64,000 nucleotides of DNA, from contig NZ_RJUE01000057.1 of assembly GCF_024343735.1 (NCBI RefSeq), positions 1 to 64,000 of the forward strand, read 5' to 3'. Source of the DNA: Lacihabitans sp. CCS-44 (GTDB lineage: Bacteria > Bacteroidota > Bacteroidia > Cytophagales > Spirosomataceae). The translations under genes were made by a program, and so were the position numbers. Below, piece after piece: positions 26,028 to 34,874 of the stretch (position 1 is its first letter; the number at the start of each line of letters is the position of its first letter). Below the pieces are notes generated by a model that saw nothing but the letters and a program-made list of their open reading frames with translations, did not search any database and had not been told where the DNA came from.

Positions 26028-27056
26028 ATGGATAATAGTATGACCAACGGTGAGATAATCATATACCAAAACCTAGATGGCAACATTAAAATTGATGTAA
26101 GGTTAGAGGAAGAAACTGTTTGGCTTACGCAGGCACAGCTATGTGAATTGTTTCAAAAATCTAAAGCTACTATTAGCGAACATATTAAAAATGTGTTTGC
26201 AGAAGGAGAATTAGACGAAAAAGTGGTTGTTCGGAATTTCCGAACAACCACTCAACATGGTGCTATGGTAGACAAAACGCAAGAGGTTGGGGTAAAAGGC
26301 TATAACCTTGATGTAATCATATCAGTAGGATACAGAGTAAAATCGCCGCAAGGCACGCAGTTTAGAATTTGGGCAACCCAAAGACTCAAAGAATATATCA
26401 TTAAAGGCTTTGCCCTAAATGACGACCGTTTTAAGTTCGGCAATTCAATGAATTATTTTAACGAATTACAAGAACGTATTCGTGAAATAAGAATTTCGGA
26501 AAGGTTTTTCTATCAAAAAATTAAAGACATTTATACCACGAGCATTGATTACGAACCTAAAGACGAAAAAACAATTGAGTTTTTTAAAGTTGTCCAAAAT
26601 AAGTTGCTTTGGGCAATTAGTGAGCAAACAGCAGCCGAATTGGTTTATAGAAGAGTTGACGCTAGTTTACCATTGATGGGTATGCAATCGTTTAGCAAGA
26701 AATATGGAGATACAATTAAAAAATCAGATTCAAGCATTGCTAAAAATTATCTAAAAGAGGATGAAATAAAGTTGCTTGGTTTATTAGTAGAACAGTATTT
26801 AGCATTTGCCGAAACGATGGCACAACAACGTATACCAATGTACATGACAGATTGGGTACAAAGGCTAGATAGTATTTTGCAACTTAATGGAAGAGAATTA
26901 CTTACCCACGCAGGCAAAATAAGCCACGAGAAGGCATTGGAAAAGTCAGGAGAAGAATTTGAAAAATATAAAATTGCACAAAAAACAATTGAAAAAGAGC
27001 ATAGCTTGAGGGAAATAGAGGCAGATATAAAAAAAATAAAAACGCCTAAAAAATGA
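26028..27056 (+). CDS. RhuM-family protein (virulence RhuM / phage-type DNA-binding)
   Basis: The 342-residue product has the RhuM signature: VWLTQAQLCELFQKSKATIS (a winged-helix-like N terminus at about 31-50), VVRNFRTTTQHG (about 67-78), GYNLDVIISVGYRVKSPQGT, and FRIWATQRLKEYIIKGFALN. RhuM was first named from a Salmonella pathogenicity island and is widespread in mobile and defence regions; its biochemical role is not established. A perfect 31-base inverted repeat lies inside the gene (26222-26252). No signal peptide or membrane segment is visible. The neighbours (Abi_C protein, HipB-like protein) support a horizontally acquired patch. Confidence 0.8.
   Translation: MDNSMTNGEIIIYQNLDGNIKIDVRLEEETVWLTQAQLCELFQKSKATISEHIKNVFAEGELDEKVVVRNFRTTTQHGAMVDKTQEVGVKGYNLDVIISVGYRVKSPQGTQFRIWATQRLKEYIIKGFALNDDRFKFGNSMNYFNELQERIREIRISERFFYQKIKDIYTTSIDYEPKDEKTIEFFKVVQNKLLWAISEQTAAELVYRRVDASLPLMGMQSFSKKYGDTIKKSDSSIAKNYLKEDEIKLLGLLVEQYLAFAETMAQQRIPMYMTDWVQRLDSILQLNGRELLTHAGKISHEKALEKSGEEFEKYKIAQKTIEKEHSLREIEADIKKIKTPKK
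26222..26252. repeat. Perfect 31-base inverted repeat inside the rhuM-like gene
   Basis: AGTGGTTGTTCGGAA (26222-26236), a single T, and TTCCGAACAACCACT (26238-26252) are exact reverse complements, 15 base pairs with a 1-base centre. It encodes the conserved VVVRNFRTTTQ segment. Confidence 0.9.
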
Positions 27057-27222
27057 AGTTTATCAAGGGAAAATCAGAAAAAGAATTTCCAAATTAACTC
27101 TTCAATATGTTCCAAAATACAATACGAAACTGAGTATCAGTAGTCAAAAAAAACTTCGAATCCCCTTCCCGAAATATTTTTAATCTTAAATTCAAAAAAT
27201 CACTCAACTAAATTAATAAACC

Positions 27223-27254
27223 ACAAAAAAAAAGACACCCCAAAGGATGTCTTT
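27223..27254 (-). terminator. Terminator of secG
   Basis: On the minus strand, arms AAAGACATCC and GGGTGTCTTT (one G-T pair) with a TTTG loop are followed by a run of nine T residues. It lies about 20 bases past the secG stop codon. Confidence 0.85.
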
Positions 27255-27275
27255 CAAATATAATGCTGAAGTATA

Positions 27276-27641
27276 TTACTTTGCTGGTGCTGGCGTAGTA
27301 GCTGGTGCTGTTACAGGAGCCGTTGCAGGGGCTGTAAGCGGTGCAGTTGGCAATGCCGGAGCGGTAGTTGCTTTTTCTACGTTTACGTCGCTGTCAGTAG
27401 TTGCTGACGAACCCACGGTTTTTGTCAAAATAACAGTACTCAAAGCGGCTACTAACAAGAAAGCAAAAAAGCCCCAAGTCAATTTCTCCAATATGTCGCC
27501 TGTTTTTTGAACACCAAACATTTGTGTTGAGCTTCCTCCAAATTCTGAAGATATACCGCCACCTTTGGGGTTTTGAACCAATATAACGATGATAAGTAAT
27601 AAAGCCACCAATATCATCAAAACTAGAATAGTTGTTATCAT
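27276..27641 (-). CDS. secG: Protein translocase subunit SecG
   Basis: SecG is the small auxiliary subunit of the SecYEG channel. The 121-residue product has two membrane spans (about 4-22 and 55-75) around the conserved loop LVQNPKGGGISSEFGGSSTQ. The C-terminal 45 residues are a low-complexity Ala/Pro/Thr tail with TAPAT-type repeats, common in Bacteroidota SecG. It has its own promoter and terminator, so it is a separate transcription unit or the last one of the lptE group. Confidence 0.93.
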   Translation of the reverse strand: MITTILVLMILVALLLIIVILVQNPKGGGISSEFGGSSTQMFGVQKTGDILEKLTWGFFAFLLVAALSTVILTKTVGSSATTDSDVNVEKATTAPALPTAPLTAPATAPVTAPATTPAPAK

Positions 27642-27677
27642 TTTATATAATTTTCTTATTGTTTTCTAAAAGAACCG

Positions 27678-27709
27678 CAAAGTTAGTATTTTTTCGATAG
27701 AAACCACAA
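27678..27709 (-). promoter_or_regulatory. Promoter of secG
   Basis: On the minus strand TTG (27709-27707), 21 bases, TAACTTTG (27685-27678) match the Bacteroidota consensus; transcription would start about 30 bases before the secG ATG. Confidence 0.65.
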
Positions 27710-27737
27710 CTTTTACGGAATTCTTGAAATGATTTTG

Positions 27738-28085
27738 TTAAATAAATTTGGGTATTTGTTTTGTCAAATATTTTTCGAGAATACTTTTTTGGTCGATGGG
27801 TTCAGCGTCAAAATCCTTTCGAAACATAGAATCAGAGGTTTTTTCATTTTTATTTTCTACATGAAAATAGCTTTTCAGGCTCGACTTGGATTGTAAGAGA
27901 TACTCCTCCCCTTTTCTCCAAAAATCATGGTTGAAAAAGTCGGGCTGATAATTAAGCAATAAAATATATGGCAATTTAAAATTCGGATAGGCTTTGCAAA
28001 TATTCAATAAAGTATCGATATCCTTCTGATCTCGAAAATCTTTTTTTTGAATCATGTTATTGAAATGCAATGCTTCTTTTACCAT
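27738..28085 (-). CDS. Hypothetical protein downstream of lptE
   Basis: I do not recognise this 115-residue protein. It has no signal peptide and is rich in Lys, Asp and Phe. It reads ICKAYPNFKLPYILLLNYQ in the middle and ends SILEKYLTKQIPKF. The start overlaps the lptE stop codon by 7 bases, so it is translationally coupled to lptE. The tight coupling argues that it is a real gene. Confidence 0.7.
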   Translation of the reverse strand: MVKEALHFNNMIQKKDFRDQKDIDTLLNICKAYPNFKLPYILLLNYQPDFFNHDFWRKGEEYLLQSKSSLKSYFHVENKNEKTSDSMFRKDFDAEPIDQKSILEKYLTKQIPKFI

Positions 28086-28591
28086 GATGCTGCCGTGGAA
28101 TTAAAGATATTGAGTACCAACTGATCCAATATTTTGGGTACCAAAATGGGTTCGGCTTGCGTAAGTGTCTGCTCCTGAGGAAAATCCTGATAAAAAGTAA
28201 ACTCTTTTTCAAAGTCTTCTTGCTCATTGGTTTTGTTTACAAACTTCACTTCAACGGTTATCGTCAGGCGGTTCATGGCTGCTCTGTCACCTGCAGTGGC
28301 CGATACTGGTGAAAGTTCATAAGTGATTATAGAACCCTCCAGGTGTATATCTCCATCTGTATTTTTAAACTTCAGACTCGTGTTTCTTTGATAGTATTCT
28401 TTTAGCTTTTCGTTAAAAGTCAAACTCATATTTTGAGGTCCACCCGCTGCGGCCATCGCGAAATTCTGAATGGAAAAGGTTTTTAAGTCTGCCGACAAAG
28501 TAGTACCTGTAAACGAATAAATTTTGCATCCGTTCAGAACAGCAAGAATAAATACCAGCAAAAAAGCATTAAAAACACGCTTAATCTTCAT
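28079..28591 (-). CDS. lptE: LptE-like lipopolysaccharide-assembly lipoprotein
   Basis: LptE plugs the LptD barrel that delivers lipopolysaccharide to the outer leaflet. With the ATG at 28591 the product is 170 residues and starts MKIKRVFNAFLLVFILAVLN followed by GC, a lipoprotein signal with Cys as the acylation site. The mature part has the beta-rich LptE-like pattern (FSIQNFAMAAAGGPQNMSLT, then SIITYELSPVSATAGDRAAM). An upstream in-frame start exists at 28645 but would hide the signal peptide. The chosen start overlaps the stop codon of the sigma-54 activator gene. Confidence 0.85.
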   Translation of the reverse strand: MKIKRVFNAFLLVFILAVLNGCKIYSFTGTTLSADLKTFSIQNFAMAAAGGPQNMSLTFNEKLKEYYQRNTSLKFKNTDGDIHLEGSIITYELSPVSATAGDRAAMNRLTITVEVKFVNKTNEQEDFEKEFTFYQDFPQEQTLTQAEPILVPKILDQLVLNIFNSTAASW

Positions 28592-29894
28592 CTTCGATAT
28601 CATATTGCTTGATTTTTCTATATAACGTCCTTTCAGAGATTCCAAGGCTCATGGCGGCATATTTTCTTTTGAAATTATTCTTTTTGAGTGCCTTTATGAT
28701 CATGTCTTTCTCGTTCTTTTCCAAAGAAAGAGACTCTTCTTCTGTTTCATGGCTGATGTCTTCCACGTTTTCTCGAGATTTCTGATAATCGTCAATTTTT
28801 ATGAAATTCTCACTTAGTGGCTGATTATAAACAGGATACACAGGCTCTGAGTCTGCAATCGCAGGGCGTGAATAAACCACAGGTGCCTCAGAAGCCAAAA
28901 CATCTTTGAACAAATCGTGCTTAACGCTTTCTGAGGGAGCATTTAAGCCATCATTTTGCATCATGGAATACACCAACTTTTTAAGGTCGGTTATGTCCTT
29001 TTTCATATCAAAAAGCACTTTATACAATAGCTCTCTTTCTGAATAATCGTTTAAACCACCCAAATCTGATTGATTCAACAAAGCTGGCAAGCCTGATTTT
29101 TGACTTTTGGGCAAGTATTTCTCTAAAATCTGACTGTTGATTACCCTGTCGTTCTCCAGAATCGTTATCTGTTCCGCAATATTTTTCAGTTGCCTAATAT
29201 TACCTGGAAATCTAAAACTTCTCAGCATCGCTCTGGCTTCCTCTGTGAGATCAACCGGCTGAATGTTATTTCTTTCGGCAAAATCACTGGTAAATTTTAT
29301 GAAAAGCAATTCAATGTCAAAACCTCTGTCCCTCAAAGGAGGCACCACGATGGGGACGGTGTTTAGTCTGTAATATAAATCCTCACGAAATTCACCTTTC
29401 TCAATGGCCGTTTGAAGGTTTACATTGGTGGCGGCCACCACTCTCACATTGGTTTTCTTTACTTTTGATGAACCTACAGGAATATATTCACCATTCTCTA
29501 AGATTCTTAATAATCTGGCTTGTGTACCCAGTGGCATTTCGGCAATTTCGTCTAGAAAAATAGTACCGCCATTGGTAGTTTCGAAATACCCTTTTCTTTC
29601 TTCAAAGGCACCTGTAAATGAGCCTTTTACGTGTCCAAACAATTCAGAATCGATGGTGCCTTCGGGAATAGCCCCACAGTTGATGGCTATAAAGGGCCCA
29701 AGTTTACGGTGGCTCAAGCCATGAATTATTTTCGAGAAAGATTCTTTACCACTACCACTTTCACCGTTTATGAGCACTGTAAGGTCAGTTGGGGCTACTT
29801 GTATGGCGATACTCAATGCAAAATTGAGCGGAGCGGCATTGCCGATTACGCCAAACCTGTTTTTTGCATTTTGTATTTCTGCTGTGTTTATCAT
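28581..29894 (-). CDS. Sigma-54-dependent transcriptional activator without receiver domain
   Basis: These AAA+ proteins remodel sigma-54 RNA polymerase to open promoters. With the ATG at 29894 (2 bases after the miaB stop) the product has 437 residues. Walker A is GESGSGKE (44-51), the sigma-54 contact loop is GSFTGA (91-96; Ser in place of the usual Ala at its second position), and Walker B is TIFLDEIAEM (111-120). A C-terminal Fis-type HTH reads YAAMSLGISERTLYRKIKQY. There is no N-terminal receiver or GAF domain, so its signal input is unknown. The linker (about 260-385) is Ser/Glu-rich. It is in an operon with miaB and lptE, which suggests an envelope-linked role. Confidence 0.9.
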   Translation of the reverse strand: MINTAEIQNAKNRFGVIGNAAPLNFALSIAIQVAPTDLTVLINGESGSGKESFSKIIHGLSHRKLGPFIAINCGAIPEGTIDSELFGHVKGSFTGAFEERKGYFETTNGGTIFLDEIAEMPLGTQARLLRILENGEYIPVGSSKVKKTNVRVVAATNVNLQTAIEKGEFREDLYYRLNTVPIVVPPLRDRGFDIELLFIKFTSDFAERNNIQPVDLTEEARAMLRSFRFPGNIRQLKNIAEQITILENDRVINSQILEKYLPKSQKSGLPALLNQSDLGGLNDYSERELLYKVLFDMKKDITDLKKLVYSMMQNDGLNAPSESVKHDLFKDVLASEAPVVYSRPAIADSEPVYPVYNQPLSENFIKIDDYQKSRENVEDISHETEEESLSLEKNEKDMIIKALKKNNFKRKYAAMSLGISERTLYRKIKQYDIEDED

Positions 29895-29896
29895 TT

Positions 29897-31303
29897 TTAG
29901 TCTATGATTTCTCCAATGAGCGTACCCGAGGTACAAGAATTTACTAAGACATTTACATAATCGCCTTTCTTATAGGCTTTTCTTGGAAAAACGATGACTT
30001 TACTTTGGTCATTTCTTCCTGCAAAATCCGCTTTTGATTTCTTGGATTCTCCTTCAATCAATACACGAAAAACTTTTCCAATAGACATTTGATTTTTTAT
30101 AGCAGAATGCTGTCTTTGCTTGTCTATGATTTCGTTTACTCGCCGTTTTTTGTCTTCCAAAGAAACATCATCTTTTAAGTTTTTGGCGGCTGGTGTACCT
30201 GGTCTCTCCGAATAGAAAAACATGTATCCATAGTCAAACACCACCTCGTCCATCAAACTCAAAGTTTGCAGATGATCTTCCTCGGTTTCTGTACAAAAGC
30301 CCACTATCATGTCGTGCGACACGCCACAATCTTCGCCCAAAATCTCTCTGATTTTATGAATTCGCTCCAAATACCACTCTCTTGTATAAGTTCTGTTCAT
30401 CAAACCCAATATCCTTGAACTGCCGCTTTGGGCTGGTAAGTGAATATAATTACAGATATTGTCGTACTTTTTGATGGTATATAAAACCTCGTCGGTAATG
30501 TCTTTAGGATGTGATGTGGAAAATCTAACTCTTAATTCAGGACTGATTAAAGCAACTTTTTCTAATAAATTGGCAAAATTGTATTTCTCCGTTTCGCTCG
30601 ACCATTTGTAAGAGTCGACGTTTTGCCCCAATAAAGTTACTTCTTTAAAGCCTTTTTCGAACAAGTCAAGAGCTTCATTATAAATAGAATGTGGGTCACG
30701 ACTACGCTCTCGGCCACGGGTATAAGGGACCACACAGAAACTGCACATATTGTCGCAGCCTCGCATAATAGATATAAAAGCCGAAACACCGTTGGAATCT
30801 AATCTTATAGGCGAAATGTCTGCATAGGTTTCTTCTCTGGAAAGAAAAACATTCACCGCTTTGTGCCCACTTTCTACTTCTTCTAATAAATTGGGTAGAT
30901 CACGATATGCATCTGGGCCAACAACCAAATCCACCATTTTTTCTTCTTCCAAAAACTTGGTTTTGAGACGTTCGGCCATGCAACCTAGCACACCAATTTT
31001 AAGATTTGGATTCGTTTTTTTGTTTTTATTGAGCGAAGAAAGTCTTGTTCTTACTTTTTGTTCAGCGTTGTCGCGGATGGCACAAGTGTTGAGCAAAACC
31101 AAATCTGCTTCTTCAAGATTTGAAGTCGTAGAATAGCCATTTGTTCTCAATATCGATGCCACCACTTCACTATCGGCAAAGTTCATTTGACAGCCGTAAC
31201 TCTCAATATATAATTTTTTTGTCCCAATTACATGCTCGTTCACTGAAACCTTAGCCTCATCAATATTCTCTTCCTCTTTCAATAATATATTTTGGGCAAC
31301 CAT
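29897..31303 (-). CDS. miaB: tRNA-2-methylthio-N6-dimethylallyladenosine synthase
   Basis: MiaB adds the methylthio group to i6A37 in tRNAs that read UNN codons, using two iron-sulfur clusters and SAM. The 468-residue product has the N-terminal UPF0004 domain ([19 protein letters not shown], with later [12 protein letters not shown] and LGCMAERL Cys residues), the radical-SAM motif [20 protein letters not shown] (CxxxCxxC), and a C-terminal TRAM domain. The overall match is MiaB rather than MtaB or RimO. It is the first gene of the operon miaB - sigma-54 activator - lptE - hypothetical. Confidence 0.95.
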   Translation of the reverse strand: MVAQNILLKEEENIDEAKVSVNEHVIGTKKLYIESYGCQMNFADSEVVASILRTNGYSTTSNLEEADLVLLNTCAIRDNAEQKVRTRLSSLNKNKKTNPNLKIGVLGCMAERLKTKFLEEEKMVDLVVGPDAYRDLPNLLEEVESGHKAVNVFLSREETYADISPIRLDSNGVSAFISIMRGCDNMCSFCVVPYTRGRERSRDPHSIYNEALDLFEKGFKEVTLLGQNVDSYKWSSETEKYNFANLLEKVALISPELRVRFSTSHPKDITDEVLYTIKKYDNICNYIHLPAQSGSSRILGLMNRTYTREWYLERIHKIREILGEDCGVSHDMIVGFCTETEEDHLQTLSLMDEVVFDYGYMFFYSERPGTPAAKNLKDDVSLEDKKRRVNEIIDKQRQHSAIKNQMSIGKVFRVLIEGESKKSKADFAGRNDQSKVIVFPRKAYKKGDYVNVLVNSCTSGTLIGEIID

Positions 31304-31432
31304 CTAAATTCTATTTTTTAAAAATTAAGCAAAATTAATAAAAATATGACAATATGTCAGTGTTAAAATTCCTTTAATTATCAGAATTTATGCTCGGCGA
31401 GCAAATACTTAGGCGGAAAGTAAAAATGAAGC

Positions 31433-33952
31433 TTAAAATGGATAGCCAATTCCAAAGTTCCAGTTGAGTCCGTATTGTTGTTTCCTTTTCAAAGAAAAAT
31501 CATCCAGTACAAATCGGCTTCCTTGGTCTCTACTAGGATCAAAAACCTTAATGCCCCAGTCGAACCTAAATAAGAAATAGGATAAATCCCAACGTAAACC
31601 AAAGCCAGTTCCAACGGCGATTTCTTTGTAAAATCTTCTAAAATCAAAATTTGCTTTTTCGAATTTGGCGGCGGCTTGAGTTTGGTGCCATTTCCAGACA
31701 TTGCCCGCATCTATAAAACCTGCCAATTGAATATCGCCAGCAAATCGAAGGACTTTTATTCTATACTCAATGCTTGATTCGAGCAAGATATCTCCTGGCT
31801 GTGGTATGGTGTTTCCAGCAGCTGTTGTGTCAGGTTTTGATGATCCTGTCCCCAAAGTTCGTGGTGCCCAGGCTCTTACACTATTGCTACCACCAATAAA
31901 AAAGTTCTTGTCATAAGGCATCGATCGGTTGTTTCCATAGGGATTGGCTATCCCTAAATTAAATCTGTAAGCATAGCTACTTTTGGCGTTGATTCCGATA
32001 CTTCTTCTGTAGTCAGCATTTAATTTTACAAACCTGAAATACGCTCTCACACTATCTATCGAGTTTTCAGACTGTTTCAGTGGAAATACTTTCTCTATAA
32101 GCTTTATTCTTTCTTTGTTATCCAAAAAATTCAAAACTGTGCCGCCAGACTCAAGAAACAGTCTAAAAAACTTTGATGAAGACAGCGGCTTGCTCGGATT
32201 TTGATTGTTGTAAACGAAGTTGGAATTCAGCGAAGACACAAACTGCGGATCAAAAGTTATCTTTAAATTATTGCCTTGTTGTTGAAGATTCAACAAACTG
32301 TTATAAAACTCTTGTCCAGGTTGATTATTGAAGTAAATGGTGTTGATCAAATGTGCATCTAAAACGCTCAAGTATAAAAAAGCATTTTTTGAAAACTGAA
32401 TGGAATGGTTGGTATTCAGCTTAAAATTTAATCTTTTTCCCCAAAATGGCTCCGAATAATTATAACCAATTCCTAGGATAGTTCTTGGGTTTTTAAGGTT
32501 CAGCTGCTTAAGTTGCCCCTGAAATGGCCAAAGTGTAGGTAAAGTAAGATTAAGATTTAATCCCAATTCAAGACTACCGCGGATGGACTTATTGGAGGTG
32601 TTTATAGGAGAAGGCTGCCCTTCATAGGAAGCACGAAATGAGCCCTCAAAAATTTCTAGTTTTTTCAAAAGATTTCGGCCTGTAAGCGAAACTGGCACCC
32701 CAAATCCAAAAAAAGTAGAGCCGTCGTTGTAAATATTATTGATGCCAGGGCTAATACCAAAGGTGTATTTCTCCAACAAAGGAGCAAAATACTCTAGAGA
32801 AAGCTGACCTGGAGACAGAGGTTTTACCTGTGAACTCGCAAAAGCAAACTGATTAAAAAGTGAAACTTGCCTTTGGGTTTCCATTATATCCGCCACTCGA
32901 TATATAGATCCTGGCTTGGAAATTATTCGTGGACTAATGATGTTTATAGGAACATTTCGGTCTAATCTAATAAACTTCACTCCATTGTAAAAAACAGTAT
33001 CCGGCTTTATAAACGTACTGTTACTGTTTGGGTCGAATGCCTTAAAAATGACTTCCTCAACTGTAAAACGTTCGTGAGTAGGCTTGGTATCAGGATTTTG
33101 AATCTCAATTTTCAGATTGCCTCTTTTCCTTTTCACAAAAAGCGATTCATCATTTTCAAAATTTGCAGCTCCATGAGTTATAAACTTATTGTTAAAGTTG
33201 TAATAGCCATTGTTTTTCAATAGTTGCTCTAACCTCAGCTTCTCTGCTGCAACTAACCTCAAATCAAACAAATCTCCTGAAGCAATAAGTTGTTTCGATT
33301 TATTGGTCTGAACCAAACTATCAATGTTTTTGTCAGAAGAAACGTACTGTATTGTGTCCACAGTATAACCCTTTTTTTCATCAATGATATAGGTTACTTT
33401 CAATTTTTTCTTTGAACTTGAAGAATCCAAATTATAGGCCACTTCAGCATCTCTAAACCCTACATCATATAGAAACTTCTTCATTTTAAGAGTCGTTTCA
33501 GCAACATTCGCCTGCGAGATAAGTACTTGTTTTTCACCAATATTACGCCATAGCCAGCCAGATTGTTCTTGAAGATTGCCTTGAAAACGCTCTATTTTTT
33601 TCTCAATCTTTTGGATTTTCCTAGCAGATAAAGTTTTTGCTGTTTTATCTTCTTCAAGCACTTTTATCAATTTGCCGAGCTTTCTTTCACTTTTTACTGG
33701 ATTGAAAGTATTTCTACCAAAATTATACCACCAAACACGGGGTGTTATGGGCAACTCCAAAGGTTTAGAGTTTTCTTTTTGTGCGAATGGGATAATCTGT
33801 TCCAGTTCCTCATCTATGACTTTCTGATTTCCTTTAAAATCATTTCTCCACAAAATATACCTATTATTGTCTATTGGTACATTATTTTTGCATGAAAACA
33901 AGGTTTCGAGCAATAATACCAACATCAAACTATATTTTATTTTTTTAAACAA
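31433..33952 (-). CDS. TamA/BamA-like outer-membrane assembly protein
   Basis: The product is an outer-membrane protein with an N-terminal lipoprotein-type signal, POTRA-like repeats (about residues 160-420) and a C-terminal Omp85-type barrel (about 440-839, with SYAYRFNLGIANPYG, FFIGGSNSVRAWAPRTLG and the terminal FGIGYPF, ending in Phe). This points to the TamA or BamA family of outer-membrane insertases. The frame is open to an ATG at 34015, but that would overlap the divergent methyltransferase. A TTG at 33952 gives MFKKIKYSLMLVLLL, with Lys in the n-region and ETLFSC as lipobox, so I chose it; an ATG at 33925 would lack the positive n-region. Confidence 0.8.
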   Translation of the reverse strand: MFKKIKYSLMLVLLLETLFSCKNNVPIDNNRYILWRNDFKGNQKVIDEELEQIIPFAQKENSKPLELPITPRVWWYNFGRNTFNPVKSERKLGKLIKVLEEDKTAKTLSARKIQKIEKKIERFQGNLQEQSGWLWRNIGEKQVLISQANVAETTLKMKKFLYDVGFRDAEVAYNLDSSSSKKKLKVTYIIDEKKGYTVDTIQYVSSDKNIDSLVQTNKSKQLIASGDLFDLRLVAAEKLRLEQLLKNNGYYNFNNKFITHGAANFENDESLFVKRKRGNLKIEIQNPDTKPTHERFTVEEVIFKAFDPNSNSTFIKPDTVFYNGVKFIRLDRNVPINIISPRIISKPGSIYRVADIMETQRQVSLFNQFAFASSQVKPLSPGQLSLEYFAPLLEKYTFGISPGINNIYNDGSTFFGFGVPVSLTGRNLLKKLEIFEGSFRASYEGQPSPINTSNKSIRGSLELGLNLNLTLPTLWPFQGQLKQLNLKNPRTILGIGYNYSEPFWGKRLNFKLNTNHSIQFSKNAFLYLSVLDAHLINTIYFNNQPGQEFYNSLLNLQQQGNNLKITFDPQFVSSLNSNFVYNNQNPSKPLSSSKFFRLFLESGGTVLNFLDNKERIKLIEKVFPLKQSENSIDSVRAYFRFVKLNADYRRSIGINAKSSYAYRFNLGIANPYGNNRSMPYDKNFFIGGSNSVRAWAPRTLGTGSSKPDTTAAGNTIPQPGDILLESSIEYRIKVLRFAGDIQLAGFIDAGNVWKWHQTQAAAKFEKANFDFRRFYKEIAVGTGFGLRWDLSYFLFRFDWGIKVFDPSRDQGSRFVLDDFSLKRKQQYGLNWNFGIGYPF

Positions 33953-33973
33953 TCTCCAGAATATTAATTGAGC

Positions 33974-34714
33974 ATGATTTCTAAACAGCAACAAAAATAC
34001 GTTCAATCTCTTCATAATAAAAAATACCGCACAGAATATGGCAAATTTTTGGTGGAAGGTGAGAAAGCTATTTTAGAAATATTAAACTCAGAATTTGAAA
34101 TAGAAAACATATTCTGTACTGAAATTTTTAAGGAAAAATTAGCCGATAAGTCAAAGTACAAGAATATTGTGGTTTGTAAAGAGCCCGAAATTGAAAGCAT
34201 TTCTACTTTCAAAACCAATCAAACTGGCGTGGCTGTGGTGAATCAAAGAAATGAATCTCCTAACACACAAACCACTAACAGTCAGATAATTTTGATACTT
34301 GATGGCATAAAAGACCCAGGTAATCTTGGCACAATTATACGTTTGGCAGATTGGTATGGCATAGGTCATGTATATTGTAGCAATGATACAGTGGAGTTTT
34401 ACAATCCCAAAGTAATTGCTGCTACCATGGGCTCATTTATTAGAGTTAATGCACATTATGTAGAATTAGAAAATTATATCAAGAAACTAAATTTGCCTAT
34501 TTATGGAGCATTTTTAGGAGGAAAAAATATTCACAGTTTCCCTTTCGAAAAACCCTTTGGACTGGTAATAGGAAGTGAATCTCATGGAATTTCGCCCGAA
34601 ATAGAGAAAATCATTACCCAGAAAATTACAATTCCGAGAATTGGATCTGCCGAATCATTGAATGCCGGCGTGGCTACAGGCATAATTCTGGACAATATTT
34701 TTAGAGAAATTTAA
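33974..34714 (+). CDS. SpoU/TrmH-family RNA 2'-O-methyltransferase
   Basis: The enzyme methylates a ribose 2'-OH in rRNA or tRNA, with SAM bound in a trefoil knot. The 246-residue product (ATG at 33974; a TTG two codons earlier is also possible) has an N-terminal substrate-binding domain (TEYGKFLVEGEKAILEIL) and the SpoU motifs LDGIKDPGNLGTIIRLADW (motif 1), GLVIGSESHGIS (motif 2) and IPRIGSAESLNAGVATGIIL (motif 3). It looks RlmB/TrmH-like, but the target base cannot be stated. It is divergent to the TamA-like gene with about 20 bases between the chosen starts. Confidence 0.9.
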   Translation: MISKQQQKYVQSLHNKKYRTEYGKFLVEGEKAILEILNSEFEIENIFCTEIFKEKLADKSKYKNIVVCKEPEIESISTFKTNQTGVAVVNQRNESPNTQTTNSQIILILDGIKDPGNLGTIIRLADWYGIGHVYCSNDTVEFYNPKVIAATMGSFIRVNAHYVELENYIKKLNLPIYGAFLGGKNIHSFPFEKPFGLVIGSESHGISPEIEKIITQKITIPRIGSAESLNAGVATGIILDNIFREI

Positions 34715-34874
34715 AGGTAAAACACTTGGCTTCAAACTATATTTCACATCAACTCATTCAAAAAATGAATTCAAAATCAAAATCGACCGTTCTTAATTTA
34801 ATTGGACATTGATTCCAATTAGTAAAGATTTTTTACGAATTTTGCGGAAAATTTTATTATCAATAATCTCCTAA

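Noticed and set aside
27247-27510. Ala/Val/Gly-rich open frame opposite secG on the plus strand
   Set aside because: It is antisense to the low-complexity Ala/Pro/Thr tail and membrane segment of SecG; its apparent composition is a mirror of that repeat.
31391-31403. TGCTCG-G-CGAGCA palindrome after the TamA-like gene
   Set aside because: Too short and without a T-run; may be chance, so no feature is called.
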